A DNA stretch of 64,000 nt from a virus. The notes beneath the pieces were generated by a model. That model saw only the letters and a list, made by a program, of their open reading frames with translations. It had not been told where the DNA came from and ran no database searches. Within the stretch, counting starts at the first letter, position 1. Every line of letters starts with the position of its first letter. The position numbers and the translations under genes were made by a program. The stretch is taken from the IMG/VR virus record IMGVR_UViG_3300034198_029092, positions 1 to 64,000 of that record. The stretch is one strand, 5' to 3'. Shown here piece after piece: positions 55,893 through 64,000 of the stretch.

Positions 55893-56788
55893 CACTGCCT
55901 CGGATAAGTGGTGTAGAGACTGTAGATGGCCGGAATCTCGGAATCCATGAAGGATTCAAGATTCATCGGGTTTTCGTAGTTACGAGACGGGTTGAGCCAC
56001 AAGTCCCGCAGCGCCTCCGACAAGTTCAGCGGCACGGCGAACTCAACATCCTTTGGCGGGATTTCATGCAGCTGAACTTCCTGATGAACGGCCGCACGGC
56101 CCTGCTCCGTCTGGTTCACCTGAACAACGCGCCACCGCCGGTTTTCCGGTTCGATGATGAGGTCGCGGGGCTTGAGCGGCGGATACCAGGACAAGCGTGC
56201 AGTCGTGTTGGACTGCTGCTGCGCTCCGACGTTGGTGTTCTGTTCTGTCTTCGCCGAAGGGTCGATTTGAATCCACGACTCAATCGGGTGCAGGTAGCCC
56301 CGGACAAATCCCGTATCAAAACAGAGCTTACAGCCCGACGTGCGCTTTTGTTTTAGCGTCGCGTTGTAGCAACTGCAGCGCTGTCCGAATGTCCTCGCTG
56401 GAAGAACCCAGCAGCGCCGAGCCGCAAACTCCCGAAACAAGAGCTGCATGTGCCGCCGCAGTTCCAGTGCGATGAGGTCAGGGTCGGGGTCTTTTGACAC
56501 CGGACCAAAATCAAGAAACTCACCACTCGGAACGTGCGCTACACGCAACTGGTAGAAGTACTTCCGCCAACGGTGCCCAGTCGACAAGGTGTTGTCGACA
56601 AACGTAAAACGATCCTGAAAGGGCCGCCCGATAATGTCGAACGGCCCACTCGGAGATTCGCTGCGCTGAACGGCGAACGTGTAATCGAGAATGTCCTCGC
56701 TCGTATCAACCAGACGCCACGACAGTTCGTTGAAATCAATGTCCAACGAACGGACGCGAAAGTCTTTGACCTCAAGCGAGACACCCAT
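55892..56788 (-). CDS. Neck/connector-type structural protein
   Basis: 298 aa. Cys-rich middle (TFGQRCSCYNATLKQKRTSGC, CKLCFDTGF) may bind metal; the N-terminal half is beta (FNELSWRLVDTSEDILDY) and the C-terminus polar. The Cys knot between beta parts appears in connector proteins of large phages. Function inferred from position. Confidence 0.58.
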   Translation of the reverse strand: MGVSLEVKDFRVRSLDIDFNELSWRLVDTSEDILDYTFAVQRSESPSGPFDIIGRPFQDRFTFVDNTLSTGHRWRKYFYQLRVAHVPSGEFLDFGPVSKDPDPDLIALELRRHMQLLFREFAARRCWVLPARTFGQRCSCYNATLKQKRTSGCKLCFDTGFVRGYLHPIESWIQIDPSAKTEQNTNVGAQQQSNTTARLSWYPPLKPRDLIIEPENRRWRVVQVNQTEQGRAAVHQEVQLHEIPPKDVEFAVPLNLSEALRDLWLNPSRNYENPMNLESFMDSEIPAIYSLYTTYPRQ

Positions 56789-56790
56789 GA

Positions 56791-58632
56791 TTAGCTCGTT
56801 GCCGCCGGAAGAAGTTTTCCAGCCGAAGGCGAGGGAAGTTCACGTACTTGAATTTGAGGCTCTGGAATAAGGGTTTCAGCCGAATGCGCAGGAAGTTTCG
56901 GCGCTTGAGCTTTCGGCATGCCCTTAAACAGAGGTTCTCCTGAAACGCCACGACGAACCATGTTCACGCCAGACTGCGCGGTATTACCAACCGCCTTTCG
57001 GAATGTCTGTCCAGCGTACATGCGACCCCCGATTCCGCCCGCGGCACCACCAAGCGCGGCTCCCGCAAGTCCGCCCTTCAGCGCACCAGAAAAACCATGC
57101 CCGGACTCTGCGCTTGCCGCTCCTCCAGCCGCACCGACGGCCGCACCACCGAGCGCGCCAGCCGTACCGGGGTTCTTCATCGCCCACGCACCGAAACGCT
57201 GAAGTCCCTTGGTGACATCCACTGAGCCAAGTGCCTTCTTCTCCATCTGCGCACGCAGGGCCGCATGCTCTGCCATCGCCTGCTTAATCAAGCGCGCCGA
57301 CCCCGTAACAATCTTTCCGAGCGAAGGGTCGCCTTGGTTGATAAGCTGCCCCCGCCAGTTCCTTTGAGCCGGCTGGTACAGCATGGCTTCGTTCGCGGCT
57401 GGGTCAAAAACCGGTGTTCGATGCGACATGCCATACTCCAGGTCAATCGGCGCTGCCGACCCCGGTGTATGCCCAAATGACGCCGGCGTTGCTGGCTCTT
57501 GCAGCGGTGCGCTAAATCGAGATTTTGTGGGTGACGGCGCATGCTCTGGGTCCACCAACATGTTGTGGACATCCACCAGATTCTTCTGGTTCTCCTTTGC
57601 CTCACGCACCTGCTCTGGCGTCAGCACGGCAGGACGAGGCGCAGGAGCGGCAGGAGCGGGGTGAGGTGCAGCGACGCCACCGGCAGGCGGCGCGGGTGCG
57701 CGCCCGACAGGCGCCGCCGGCACACCCGTTACCGATTGATGCTGAAGGTTTTTCAGGTCGGAAAGGCTCTCATCAATCACGCCCTTTGCCGCCGCACTGT
57801 TTGTGAGGTGCTGACTCATGCCGCCCGCGAGTCCACCGACGGCGGCGCCACCCAGACCCCCCTTCACTGCCCCCGAGAGACGATTCCCCGGACCTCCGGC
57901 CACCGCGCCGCCGACGGCACCCGCCGCACCGCCCACCAACGCGCCTGCGGCGGCACGATTCTTCATCGCCCATCCGCCAAAGTTTTTCAACGCATCCGCT
58001 GCGGGCACCCCGCCCAAGGCAGTTTTCGCCATCATCGTGCCGGCCTGCGTCCCGTACGACGTCAGCGCCTGAACGTGGGCCGCTTTCTGCATGTCCTGCC
58101 GCGCCAGCATCCGACCGAAGTTGTCCGCAAACGCCACCTTTGCGACACCGCCGCCAAGCCCCTGCGCAGCATCTTGCGCTCCTTCAGCGGGCACCGGACC
58201 CGGAGCCCCCGCACCCTGGGCGGGCATGTCGGGCGCCTCGGGCATCGCAGGGGGCGCACCTTGCATTTTTGCAAGTTCAAGCTCCAACATGCGCTTCTTG
58301 AGCTGGATCTTGCTGCGAAGCTCCCAAGGGTCCCCCGCCGCACGCTGCTCTTCGCGGCGCTGCTGGTCGAGGATGTCGGCCTGAAGCTCTTCCTGCTCCA
58401 GTCCGAGAGCCTGCTCAAAAAGCGGCGTACCCCGGAACCGCTCCAGGAACACCGAACCGCTCTCTTCCGGGTAGGCGAGCTTGAGGTGCCCGTACAAAGT
58501 CTCCACCGGAGTACCGCTCGCCAGAGCGCGCAGCTCATTTTCCGGAAGGCCGCTAAGAAGCGACGTCAGCTCGGCCTGTCCTTGCTTGGCCAACTCCGCG
58601 GTGTATGCGACTTTGAGGAATTCGTTGAGCAT
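56791..58632 (-). CDS. Gly-zipper membrane-type virion protein, two repeats
   Basis: 613 aa. Two 70-residue repeats (about 204-272 and 467-537) each hold L..FG.WAMKN...AGAL followed by GGxAxGAxGG and G.xGG glycine zippers. A helical N-terminus and long Pro/Ala linkers surround them. Such repeats pack into membranes. With 58632-60818 it may form an ejection pore or internal core; this is inference. Confidence 0.6.
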   Translation of the reverse strand: MLNEFLKVAYTAELAKQGQAELTSLLSGLPENELRALASGTPVETLYGHLKLAYPEESGSVFLERFRGTPLFEQALGLEQEELQADILDQQRREEQRAAGDPWELRSKIQLKKRMLELELAKMQGAPPAMPEAPDMPAQGAGAPGPVPAEGAQDAAQGLGGGVAKVAFADNFGRMLARQDMQKAAHVQALTSYGTQAGTMMAKTALGGVPAADALKNFGGWAMKNRAAAGALVGGAAGAVGGAVAGGPGNRLSGAVKGGLGGAAVGGLAGGMSQHLTNSAAAKGVIDESLSDLKNLQHQSVTGVPAAPVGRAPAPPAGGVAAPHPAPAAPAPRPAVLTPEQVREAKENQKNLVDVHNMLVDPEHAPSPTKSRFSAPLQEPATPASFGHTPGSAAPIDLEYGMSHRTPVFDPAANEAMLYQPAQRNWRGQLINQGDPSLGKIVTGSARLIKQAMAEHAALRAQMEKKALGSVDVTKGLQRFGAWAMKNPGTAGALGGAAVGAAGGAASAESGHGFSGALKGGLAGAALGGAAGGIGGRMYAGQTFRKAVGNTAQSGVNMVRRGVSGEPLFKGMPKAQAPKLPAHSAETLIPEPQIQVRELPSPSAGKLLPAATS

Positions 58633-60818
58633 CAGCCTGCCCTCTTGCTGAGAATGTCCTTGAGATTGCGAGCAATCGAACCGACGTGCTCACCTGACCG
58701 TTTCAGCGACCCCACAACTTGCGGGCCATTTGACGCACCAAGCAGCGCACCGCCGAGAGCCCCCATCCCTGCCGATACGCCGGGGTGTTCGTTCGCGAAC
58801 TCACCCATCGTCAGTCGTGCACGCGACTGCGCGAGGTTAAGCGCATCGCGATAACCTCGGTCCGGCTTCGCCTCCAGCTCTTGGACCTTTTGCCGAAGCG
58901 GGTCGTAATCCGCACGAGATTCTAGGTAGCCGAGACCCCCACCCATGGCTGCACCAGCAGCGGCATGCGGAAGAACTGAAACGGCTTTTCCAGCCTGCAT
59001 GGTGAGGTAGTTTTTGAGGGACGCCTGCTTACCGGCGACGCCAAAAGGGAGGAAGTGCGACAAGACCTCCTTGCCCGGCGTCTGCCCCTGCTGGTCCTTC
59101 TGGTTCATCGACGTCGCCGGATTCGCGTTCGCGAACATCGGTTCCGTGCCCGCAGCCGGTGCGTTGTTCTGGTCCTCTCCCATCGGGGCAACCGAGTTCG
59201 GTGCCGCACCGGGGCTCGCCGCCTGACCCGCAGGTCCCGAAGTCGGCTCGGGCGCACTGCTCGGCGCCGCAGCCTGGCTCGCCGCTTGGGCCGCGGCATC
59301 CATGCCCGTCAACGACGGAGGCTCTTGCGATGCCGCCTGAAGCAGCGTCCCACGAAGCTGCTGGTACGCCATGCGCATCGCAGCAGCGGCTTGCTGCTGC
59401 TGGAGAATCTGGTCTTGCGCTGCCATGGCTTTTTGCGTCGACGAGGCGACCTGCGCTTGGTACGCCGCCGTCTGCTGCTCGTTCAGCGCCTGTTGTTGCT
59501 GCGCCTGCTGAACTTGCTGCTGAAGCTGCTGTGCCTCTTGCTGCTGTTGCTCCTGAGCCTGCTGCGCCTGCTGGAGCTTCTGGCGGAGGAAGTCGATGTG
59601 ATTGTTCTCCGCACCCTGCTGCGCCTGTTGCTGGAGGGCGAGGTACTGCTGAACCTCCGGGGCAAGCATGGGCTCAATCGGCGCGCCCGGCATGGGCTGC
59701 GGAGCCGCTTCCTGCTCCGGCTGCATGCCCATCTCGTCCAGAGCAAACTTGAACGCCGATGCCGCCTTTTGATATGCCGCCGCCGTCTTCCATTCCTCCG
59801 GCAGCGCGCCCGTTTGGTTAAAGTGGATAACACTCGGCGTAGACTGCTGCGCGTCTATATGGGCCGCAATGCCACGCGCAGCGCGTTCACGCGCCAAAAC
59901 ACGGGCATGCTCCTGCGCGTATCGCTTACCCCCGCGCACAGCACCACCCAGAGTGCCCAAAGTGGCGCCAGCTAGAGCACCACCAAAGGCTCCGTGACTG
60001 AGTGGCTTTTTCGCAAGATGTGCTAACAAGCTACCGCCGGCAGCGCCGCCCAAAGCACCAAGCAGTTGTCCGCCCCGCACGTTTTGACGGTACGTAGGGA
60101 CTGCTTCTCTGTTTGCCGCTTGATGCGCCGCTACTTCGTTTGGGCTAACTACGTGCATCAGGAAGGCATTCCTGCGTGCGATGTCGCGGTCTAGTGGTTG
60201 ACCGTTGTGCATCGTCGCGTAGGAATCCACCAACTGACGTAGCTGGTCATTCGCAGTCTTCTCGTGCCGATGACGGTCCATCGACCCGCCCACTTCACGG
60301 CCCGCCTTGCCACCCATGTGCTGACCGAGCCAAGCACCACCCAACGTCGCCATCGGGTTGCCCTTACCGTAGTGGTGCATGAGCGCTGCGCCGGCAGCGG
60401 CCCCAGCTCCACGCCCAGCCAGCTCACCGTGCCGCTCGCTGCGATGCGCGTGCTCTTTCGCGAACTCCGCACTGAGCGAAGCACGAGCGCGTTCGTGCCC
60501 CGTCTCTTCCGGCGACTTGGACGCCGCCGTTTTTGCAGGGGGCACAGCGTGCTGCCCTTGAGCAGCGGGAGGAAGGGACACAGGGGGCGCGGCCTGCATG
60601 TTCTGACCCTGCGCCGTAGGCGGCAGTGTCATGGGCGCGCCCATTCCCATCGCCTCGGCCTGCTTCAGCAGGGCGTACTGCTCCTGCACGGAGAGTGACT
60701 CAAACGCCGCGTCTAGGTCCGCAACGGTGGCTTGCTTCTCCACACCGCGAACCTGGATGAAGAACGCAGCGGCCTCGGCTTGAGGGATGCCCTTGAGCAA
60801 AAAGTCGTCGAAGTTCAT
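58632..60818 (-). CDS. Gly-zipper and Gln-rich virion-type protein
   Basis: 728 aa. Two membrane-like Gly/Ala segments (RGAGAAAGAALMHHYG, GALGGAAGGSLLAHLA, about 125-265) are followed by a long Gln/Ala helix (about 390-500, Gln-rich), and a further Gly/Ala segment near 650 (PHAAAGAAMGGGLGYL). The stop overlaps the next start. Likely works with 56791-58632 at the head-tail vertex or in ejection. Confidence 0.6.
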   Translation of the reverse strand: MNFDDFLLKGIPQAEAAAFFIQVRGVEKQATVADLDAAFESLSVQEQYALLKQAEAMGMGAPMTLPPTAQGQNMQAAPPVSLPPAAQGQHAVPPAKTAASKSPEETGHERARASLSAEFAKEHAHRSERHGELAGRGAGAAAGAALMHHYGKGNPMATLGGAWLGQHMGGKAGREVGGSMDRHRHEKTANDQLRQLVDSYATMHNGQPLDRDIARRNAFLMHVVSPNEVAAHQAANREAVPTYRQNVRGGQLLGALGGAAGGSLLAHLAKKPLSHGAFGGALAGATLGTLGGAVRGGKRYAQEHARVLARERAARGIAAHIDAQQSTPSVIHFNQTGALPEEWKTAAAYQKAASAFKFALDEMGMQPEQEAAPQPMPGAPIEPMLAPEVQQYLALQQQAQQGAENNHIDFLRQKLQQAQQAQEQQQQEAQQLQQQVQQAQQQQALNEQQTAAYQAQVASSTQKAMAAQDQILQQQQAAAAMRMAYQQLRGTLLQAASQEPPSLTGMDAAAQAASQAAAPSSAPEPTSGPAGQAASPGAAPNSVAPMGEDQNNAPAAGTEPMFANANPATSMNQKDQQGQTPGKEVLSHFLPFGVAGKQASLKNYLTMQAGKAVSVLPHAAAGAAMGGGLGYLESRADYDPLRQKVQELEAKPDRGYRDALNLAQSRARLTMGEFANEHPGVSAGMGALGGALLGASNGPQVVGSLKRSGEHVGSIARNLKDILSKRAG

Positions 60819-60822
60819 CCCA

Positions 60823-61344
60823 TCACTCCCAGGTGTAGACGTTGTGCATGTTGTCGTTGCCGCTGTACGACCACGTCCAACACGGCGCGGTGTTGTTCAC
60901 CGCCGAGGGCTTGTAGAGCTTTCCGACCGTGTCGCGGTCGTCATCAAACCCGAGCAGGCTGTTCGACGTGCCACTCTTCTCAACCGTCACGCCGCTGCTC
61001 GGGGTAGCCTCAATGAGAACCAGACGCTGCTCCGCGTCCAGAAGGGCCAAGACAGAGGGCACTGCCGCCTCAATCTGTGCCTTGATGTCCTTGAAGAGCA
61101 GCGTGTATGGGTCTGGGTTGGTGCCCGGCGGCGTGGCGCTCGCTGCAACCCCAAACGTAACCGTGGCCACGACCGGCGACGTGAACTTAAGGGTGCGCCC
61201 CACCAGCCCGTTGATACCGGCGGTGAGATTTGCCGGCGTACCGCCGCCCTGCGCGCGGTTCACGCTTCCGCCCGTAACGCCCCCGTTGAGGAACGCGGTC
61301 ACGTCTTCGATGCGACGGAATTTGTAGAGACGATTGACGGCCAT
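60823..61344 (-). CDS. Neck protein with the sheath-type beta module
   Basis: 173 aa. Residues about 40-150 match the module of the sheath: RTLKFTSPVVATVTFGV, an acidic helix (KDIKAQIEAAVPSVLALL), then LVLIEATPSSGVTVEKSG and LLGFDDD. It probably binds or extends the same lattice at the neck. Confidence 0.62.
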   Translation of the reverse strand: MAVNRLYKFRRIEDVTAFLNGGVTGGSVNRAQGGGTPANLTAGINGLVGRTLKFTSPVVATVTFGVAASATPPGTNPDPYTLLFKDIKAQIEAAVPSVLALLDAEQRLVLIEATPSSGVTVEKSGTSNSLLGFDDDRDTVGKLYKPSAVNNTAPCWTWSYSGNDNMHNVYTWE

Positions 61345-61395
61345 TAGCCCTCTCCAGGTTCTTCTGAGACGAAAGAACGAGGCAACTCGTGCCTT

Positions 61396-61893
61396 TTAGT
61401 AGGCGGCGTACGTAGCGTTGACCGCCCAGAGTTCCGAGTGAACTCCGCTGTTGCTCGGACCAAGAATGCCTTGGATGTTGATGGCGACCTTCACCCGTTG
61501 CTTCATCTGGTCCGTGAACGCTTTGTAGTACTGGAGCCAGTTCATGAGCATCGGCGTCTTGTCGTTGACGCCGACGTTGATGCCGCCGTTTGAGTAGTTG
61601 ATGTGGTTTCGCGTCTGCAGCAGGCCCACGGACTCGATGAGCGAGATGGTCGTCATCCGTAGTAGCAGCGCGTGCTGGTTCAACTGCAGCAAGTCTTCAA
61701 GACCAAGCGCGGTGAAGTGCGGCGTACCGTTGAAGTCGGCGAGCGCATCGTACACCGCCCACGCAATCTGCCGGTCGCTCGACTCTTCGCCCGAAACAAT
61801 CCGGTTCAGCTCAGGGAAATCCCGATGATAGAGACGTACCATCTGGACAAAGTCCCGAAAGGTCGGACTCATCGTCGGGATTCCCTGCAGCAT
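61396..61893 (-). CDS. Head-tail connector type protein
   Basis: 165 aa from the ATG at 61893 (a second ATG at 61872 has AGGGA upstream). Helical: FRDFVQMVRLYHRDFPELNR, ESSDRQIAWAVYDALADF, LQLNQHALLLRMTTISLIE. Its place two genes after the capsid group suggests a connector or adaptor. Confidence 0.6.
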   Translation of the reverse strand: MLQGIPTMSPTFRDFVQMVRLYHRDFPELNRIVSGEESSDRQIAWAVYDALADFNGTPHFTALGLEDLLQLNQHALLLRMTTISLIESVGLLQTRNHINYSNGGINVGVNDKTPMLMNWLQYYKAFTDQMKQRVKVAINIQGILGPSNSGVHSELWAVNATYAAY

Positions 61894-61896
61894 GAA

Positions 61897-62175
61897 TCAG
61901 CCGCCCTTCTTCTTCGACGGCGCAGCAGGAGCAGGAGCGCTTTGCGCCCGATCCTTCTGAAGCACGTACGAAGCCGGGGGCTGGTCACCGAGCGCCAGCG
62001 CACCCACCGAAACGAGCTGCTGAAGACCCGGGCGCAGCGCGCGAATCTGCTCCTCGCTGACTTCCTGGCTCGCGCCCGGCGCCAGAAGAAACGAACCCAC
62101 CGCGATGGTGTGATTGCTGAGGCCGCGCTGCGCGAGCGCCGGCGTCTCCATATCCGTAAGGTTGAAAACCTTCAT
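61897..62175 (-). CDS. Small head-region protein
   Basis: 92 aa. Beta-rich (HTIAVGSFLLAPGASQEV), then a Pro/Ala/Lys tail. A 4-base overlap couples it to the previous gene. No family is recognised. Confidence 0.6.
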   Translation of the reverse strand: MKVFNLTDMETPALAQRGLSNHTIAVGSFLLAPGASQEVSEEQIRALRPGLQQLVSVGALALGDQPPASYVLQKDRAQSAPAPAAPSKKKGG

Positions 62176-62759
62176 CGACGATTCCTCCTACCCGAGCGGA
62201 AATCCTTACCCGAGGATACTGCGTCCGACGTCATAGGAGCAGAGGGGTCTGCGGAGTTTTGTGCTGCTTCAAGAGCCGCATCAAGTTCTGCATCCGCGTC
62301 CGGCGCCGCCGACGTCGCGACTTCTTCACCGTACTCCAGCGCCGCCTGCGCCAGAAGTGCGGGGCGCTGTCCGGGCGCCATCGTTTGCGGCATGACACCG
62401 TCGTCACCCGCGTAGGGCGGGATGTACTGACCGACCTGCACGTCGTCTGCGACCGAGTCCAAACGCGGACGAGGAAGCGGGGGAATCGGAGCACCGGGCA
62501 GTGCCTCGAACGTATCGAGGTTCACAAGACGGCCGTCTACCGTGCGCACTTCCAAAATGTGCTGCGCGGCCTTCTGTCGAATCTCTTCGAGGTTCTGCTT
62601 CAGCATGTCTTCGCTGATGAGCAGCCGGCGTTCCGGAACCAGGCGCAGCGTACCGTTGACCAGGTAGTGCTTCCGCGCCATGTGCTCCGGAAGACCTGCG
62701 CGGTGAAAGCGGAAATCCTTCTTCCGCACCACGCTGTGCAATGCGTAGTGAACAGTCAT
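62172..62759 (-). CDS. Head-region protein
   Basis: 195 aa from the ATG at 62759 with GGAGG upstream; the longer frame starts in the hairpin region. FRFHRAGLPEHMARKHYLVN and MLKQNLEEIRQKAAQHIL give an N-terminal folded half; the C-terminus is acidic and basic-tailed (SSGKDFRSGRRNRR). Perhaps a completion or scaffold-like protein. Confidence 0.6.
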   Translation of the reverse strand: MTVHYALHSVVRKKDFRFHRAGLPEHMARKHYLVNGTLRLVPERRLLISEDMLKQNLEEIRQKAAQHILEVRTVDGRLVNLDTFEALPGAPIPPLPRPRLDSVADDVQVGQYIPPYAGDDGVMPQTMAPGQRPALLAQAALEYGEEVATSAAPDADAELDAALEAAQNSADPSAPMTSDAVSSGKDFRSGRRNRR

Positions 62760-62778
62760 TACAAATCCTCCAAACGCC

Positions 62779-62814
62779 ACGGGCGCCGGCACCTTTACCG
62801 GCACCGACGCCCGT
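62779..62814 (-). other. Hairpin directly after the capsid gene
   Basis: A 14-bp stem with G-U pairs (ACGGGCGTCGGTGC / GTGCCGGCGCCCGT, loop CGGTAAAG) lies between the capsid and the 62172 gene on the minus strand. No T run follows there. On the plus strand the suffix TTAGCCTC follows. It could attenuate reading into the later genes and keep capsid RNA abundant. Confidence 0.6.
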
Positions 62815-62841
62815 TAGCCTCGCAGATGCGAGAGCGTGTGG

Positions 62842-63966
62842 CTAGTACTGCTGGACGTTCGGGAACTTCAGGCCGGCGTCGACCTTGTTGTTCGGAGCGC
62901 CGAGCGCGTCCTCGGAGACCGGGACGAAGTTCGAGATGAGCGCGTCCGCGTTCGTCGTCGGGTTCGCGTCCGCCGAGTACAGCTCCAGCTTACGCACCGC
63001 GGCGATGTTGATGATCGCCATCGCGATGTCTTCCCAAGCCTGGAAGGTGATGACGTTCGCGATCTTGTCGATGTAGAACTTGGTGTTGTTCAGGACGTAG
63101 AACTTCCCGAAGAACTCCGGCTTGGTGAAGCAGTACACGTTGCCCGGACGGAGGATGTCCGACTTCACGGTACGGATGTACGAACGCCCGAAGAGCGTGT
63201 TGTACTTGTAGCCGTCGACGGCCGTCTCCGACTGGAGCCGGTCACCGAAGTCCTCAAGCGTCCACTGAAGGATGTCGTCCCAGTCGACCTCCGTCATGAG
63301 GAGCCGCTCCGAACGAAGGCGGTTGCCGTCGAGGAGCTTGAAGAGGTTGATGACGTCCGGGCGCTGAATCGGGCGCACCGTCGCGTCGTTCGAGGTCGCC
63401 GTACGAGCCAGCTCACCCTTGCGGATGGAGAACTCGACCACGCCCGCGCCCTGGATCTGCGAAGCGTTGAGCGGCGTAGCCACGCCACCGTTCGCCTGAA
63501 GCTGAAGCGCCTGGCAGGCGGCCTCGATGTTGATCGTGAACTCGCGGTCCTCGACCTCCTGGATGTCCTTCACCGAGTTCTCCTCGATGATCTTGGTGAT
63601 GGGCATCTCGTAGGCGAGAAGCTCCTGCTCCGTCTTCTGGAAGATTTCCGACGAGACGGTGTAGAAGCCGACCTCGGCCTTGGCGCCGCGAATCATGCGC
63701 GCCGTGGGCGAACCACGAAACGTCATGGTGAGCGCGCGGCTCTGCGGCTCGACGTCAACGATCTTGACCAGCGTGTCGTGGTTGACCGAGCGCTGGCAGT
63801 CGCTGCGCGTCACCTGCTCCGGGGGGAGCACCTTACGCGCGTACGACACCTCACGGAGACGGTCGCGGATGTAGGACCCGCCGTACTCCGCCATCTTCTC
63901 CTTGCCCTCACCCGAGCCGAGCTTCTGCGTGAAAAGCTCGTTCAGAACGCGTGCCGGAACACTCAT
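62842..63966 (-). CDS. Probable major capsid protein
   Basis: 374 aa. Mixed alpha/beta with FGKFYVLNNTKFYIDKIANV, ITFQAWEDIAMAIINIAAVR and an E-rich N-terminal half (EKMAEYGGSYIRDRLREV), as in HK97-type capsid proteins of large phages. It lies first in the right-hand gene order, is followed by an attenuator-like hairpin and precedes connector genes, all typical of a capsid gene. The C-terminus is complete. Confidence 0.76.
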   Translation of the reverse strand: MSVPARVLNELFTQKLGSGEGKEKMAEYGGSYIRDRLREVSYARKVLPPEQVTRSDCQRSVNHDTLVKIVDVEPQSRALTMTFRGSPTARMIRGAKAEVGFYTVSSEIFQKTEQELLAYEMPITKIIEENSVKDIQEVEDREFTINIEAACQALQLQANGGVATPLNASQIQGAGVVEFSIRKGELARTATSNDATVRPIQRPDVINLFKLLDGNRLRSERLLMTEVDWDDILQWTLEDFGDRLQSETAVDGYKYNTLFGRSYIRTVKSDILRPGNVYCFTKPEFFGKFYVLNNTKFYIDKIANVITFQAWEDIAMAIINIAAVRKLELYSADANPTTNADALISNFVPVSEDALGAPNNKVDAGLKFPNVQQY

Positions 63967-64000
63967 GATGCCTCTCCTTCCTTTCCTGTTCCGGCCTACT

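Noticed and set aside
61345-61395. Minus-strand promoter copy ahead of 61344 (CAGAAGAACCTGG)
   Set aside because: The second box matches but the upstream box does not; it may just be the ribosome-binding leader.
1-64000. Stop-codon reassignment
   Set aside because: TAA, TAG and TGA all serve as stops at credible gene ends with overlapping starts, so the standard code applies.

Overview
The window looks like the late, virion-morphogenesis region of a large tailed phage with a contractile tail (myovirus type). It contains a sheath, a tube, a tape measure and a probable capsid protein, but no ribosomal or housekeeping genes. Genes are packed with ATGA, GTGA and TAATG junctions, and many small proteins have no recognisable family. 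The host cannot be named from the sequence. A poly-gamma-glutamate hydrolase homologue, a lytic transglycosylase and a permuted papain-like peptidase show that the phage deals with bacterial envelope polymers.

Almost everything is on the minus strand and reads from right to left. From the right edge come the probable major capsid protein (62.8-64.0 kb), neck and connector proteins and glycine-rich membrane-type virion proteins (54.5-62.8 kb), the tail sheath (51.4-54.5 kb) and the probable tube (50.4-51.2 kb). A nucleotide-metabolism and accessory island follows (40-50 kb), with a dNMP kinase, an intein-containing dCMP deaminase, a transglycosylase and an H1-like basic protein. Next are a tail assembly chaperone pair with a -1 frameshift site (38.3-39.9 kb), a run of small zinc-ribbon proteins and a GroES (31.7-38.3 kb), the tape measure (22.8-26.5 kb) and baseplate hub-like proteins (17.6-22.2 kb). 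After these come enzymes and putative ejected proteins that share a short tag (9.4-17.5 kb), a phage sigma factor (7.1-7.9 kb) and assorted proteins, with part of an MSMEG_6728-family protein at the left edge.

Inserted against this flow are plus-strand cassettes at 22.3, 26.5-30.3 and 46.8-48.6 kb. Most carry the same bipartite promoter: a GCAAaaac-like box, then about 10 bases, then GaATAAGAA.AGTG. Most end in a hairpin followed by a T run and a conserved CTTAGCC-like suffix. Two minus-strand copies of the promoter lie at 2.83 and 9.37 kb. The sigma factor at 7.1 kb is an obvious candidate to read it.

The most unusual systems are these. (1) An intein in the dCMP deaminase has a complete Vsr-like homing endonuclease gene on the opposite strand, entirely inside the intein, and the conserved motifs of the two proteins are exact antisense images. 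(2) An F.DEL.KIA peptide tag, in several proteins at residues 10-18, is shared by at least seven or eight otherwise unrelated proteins, including an SNF2-like helicase and a peptidase; it looks like a virion-targeting or processing signal. (3) The shared promoter/terminator system has leaderless starts at several sites, and at one site a hairpin could hide the ribosome-binding site of read-through RNA only.
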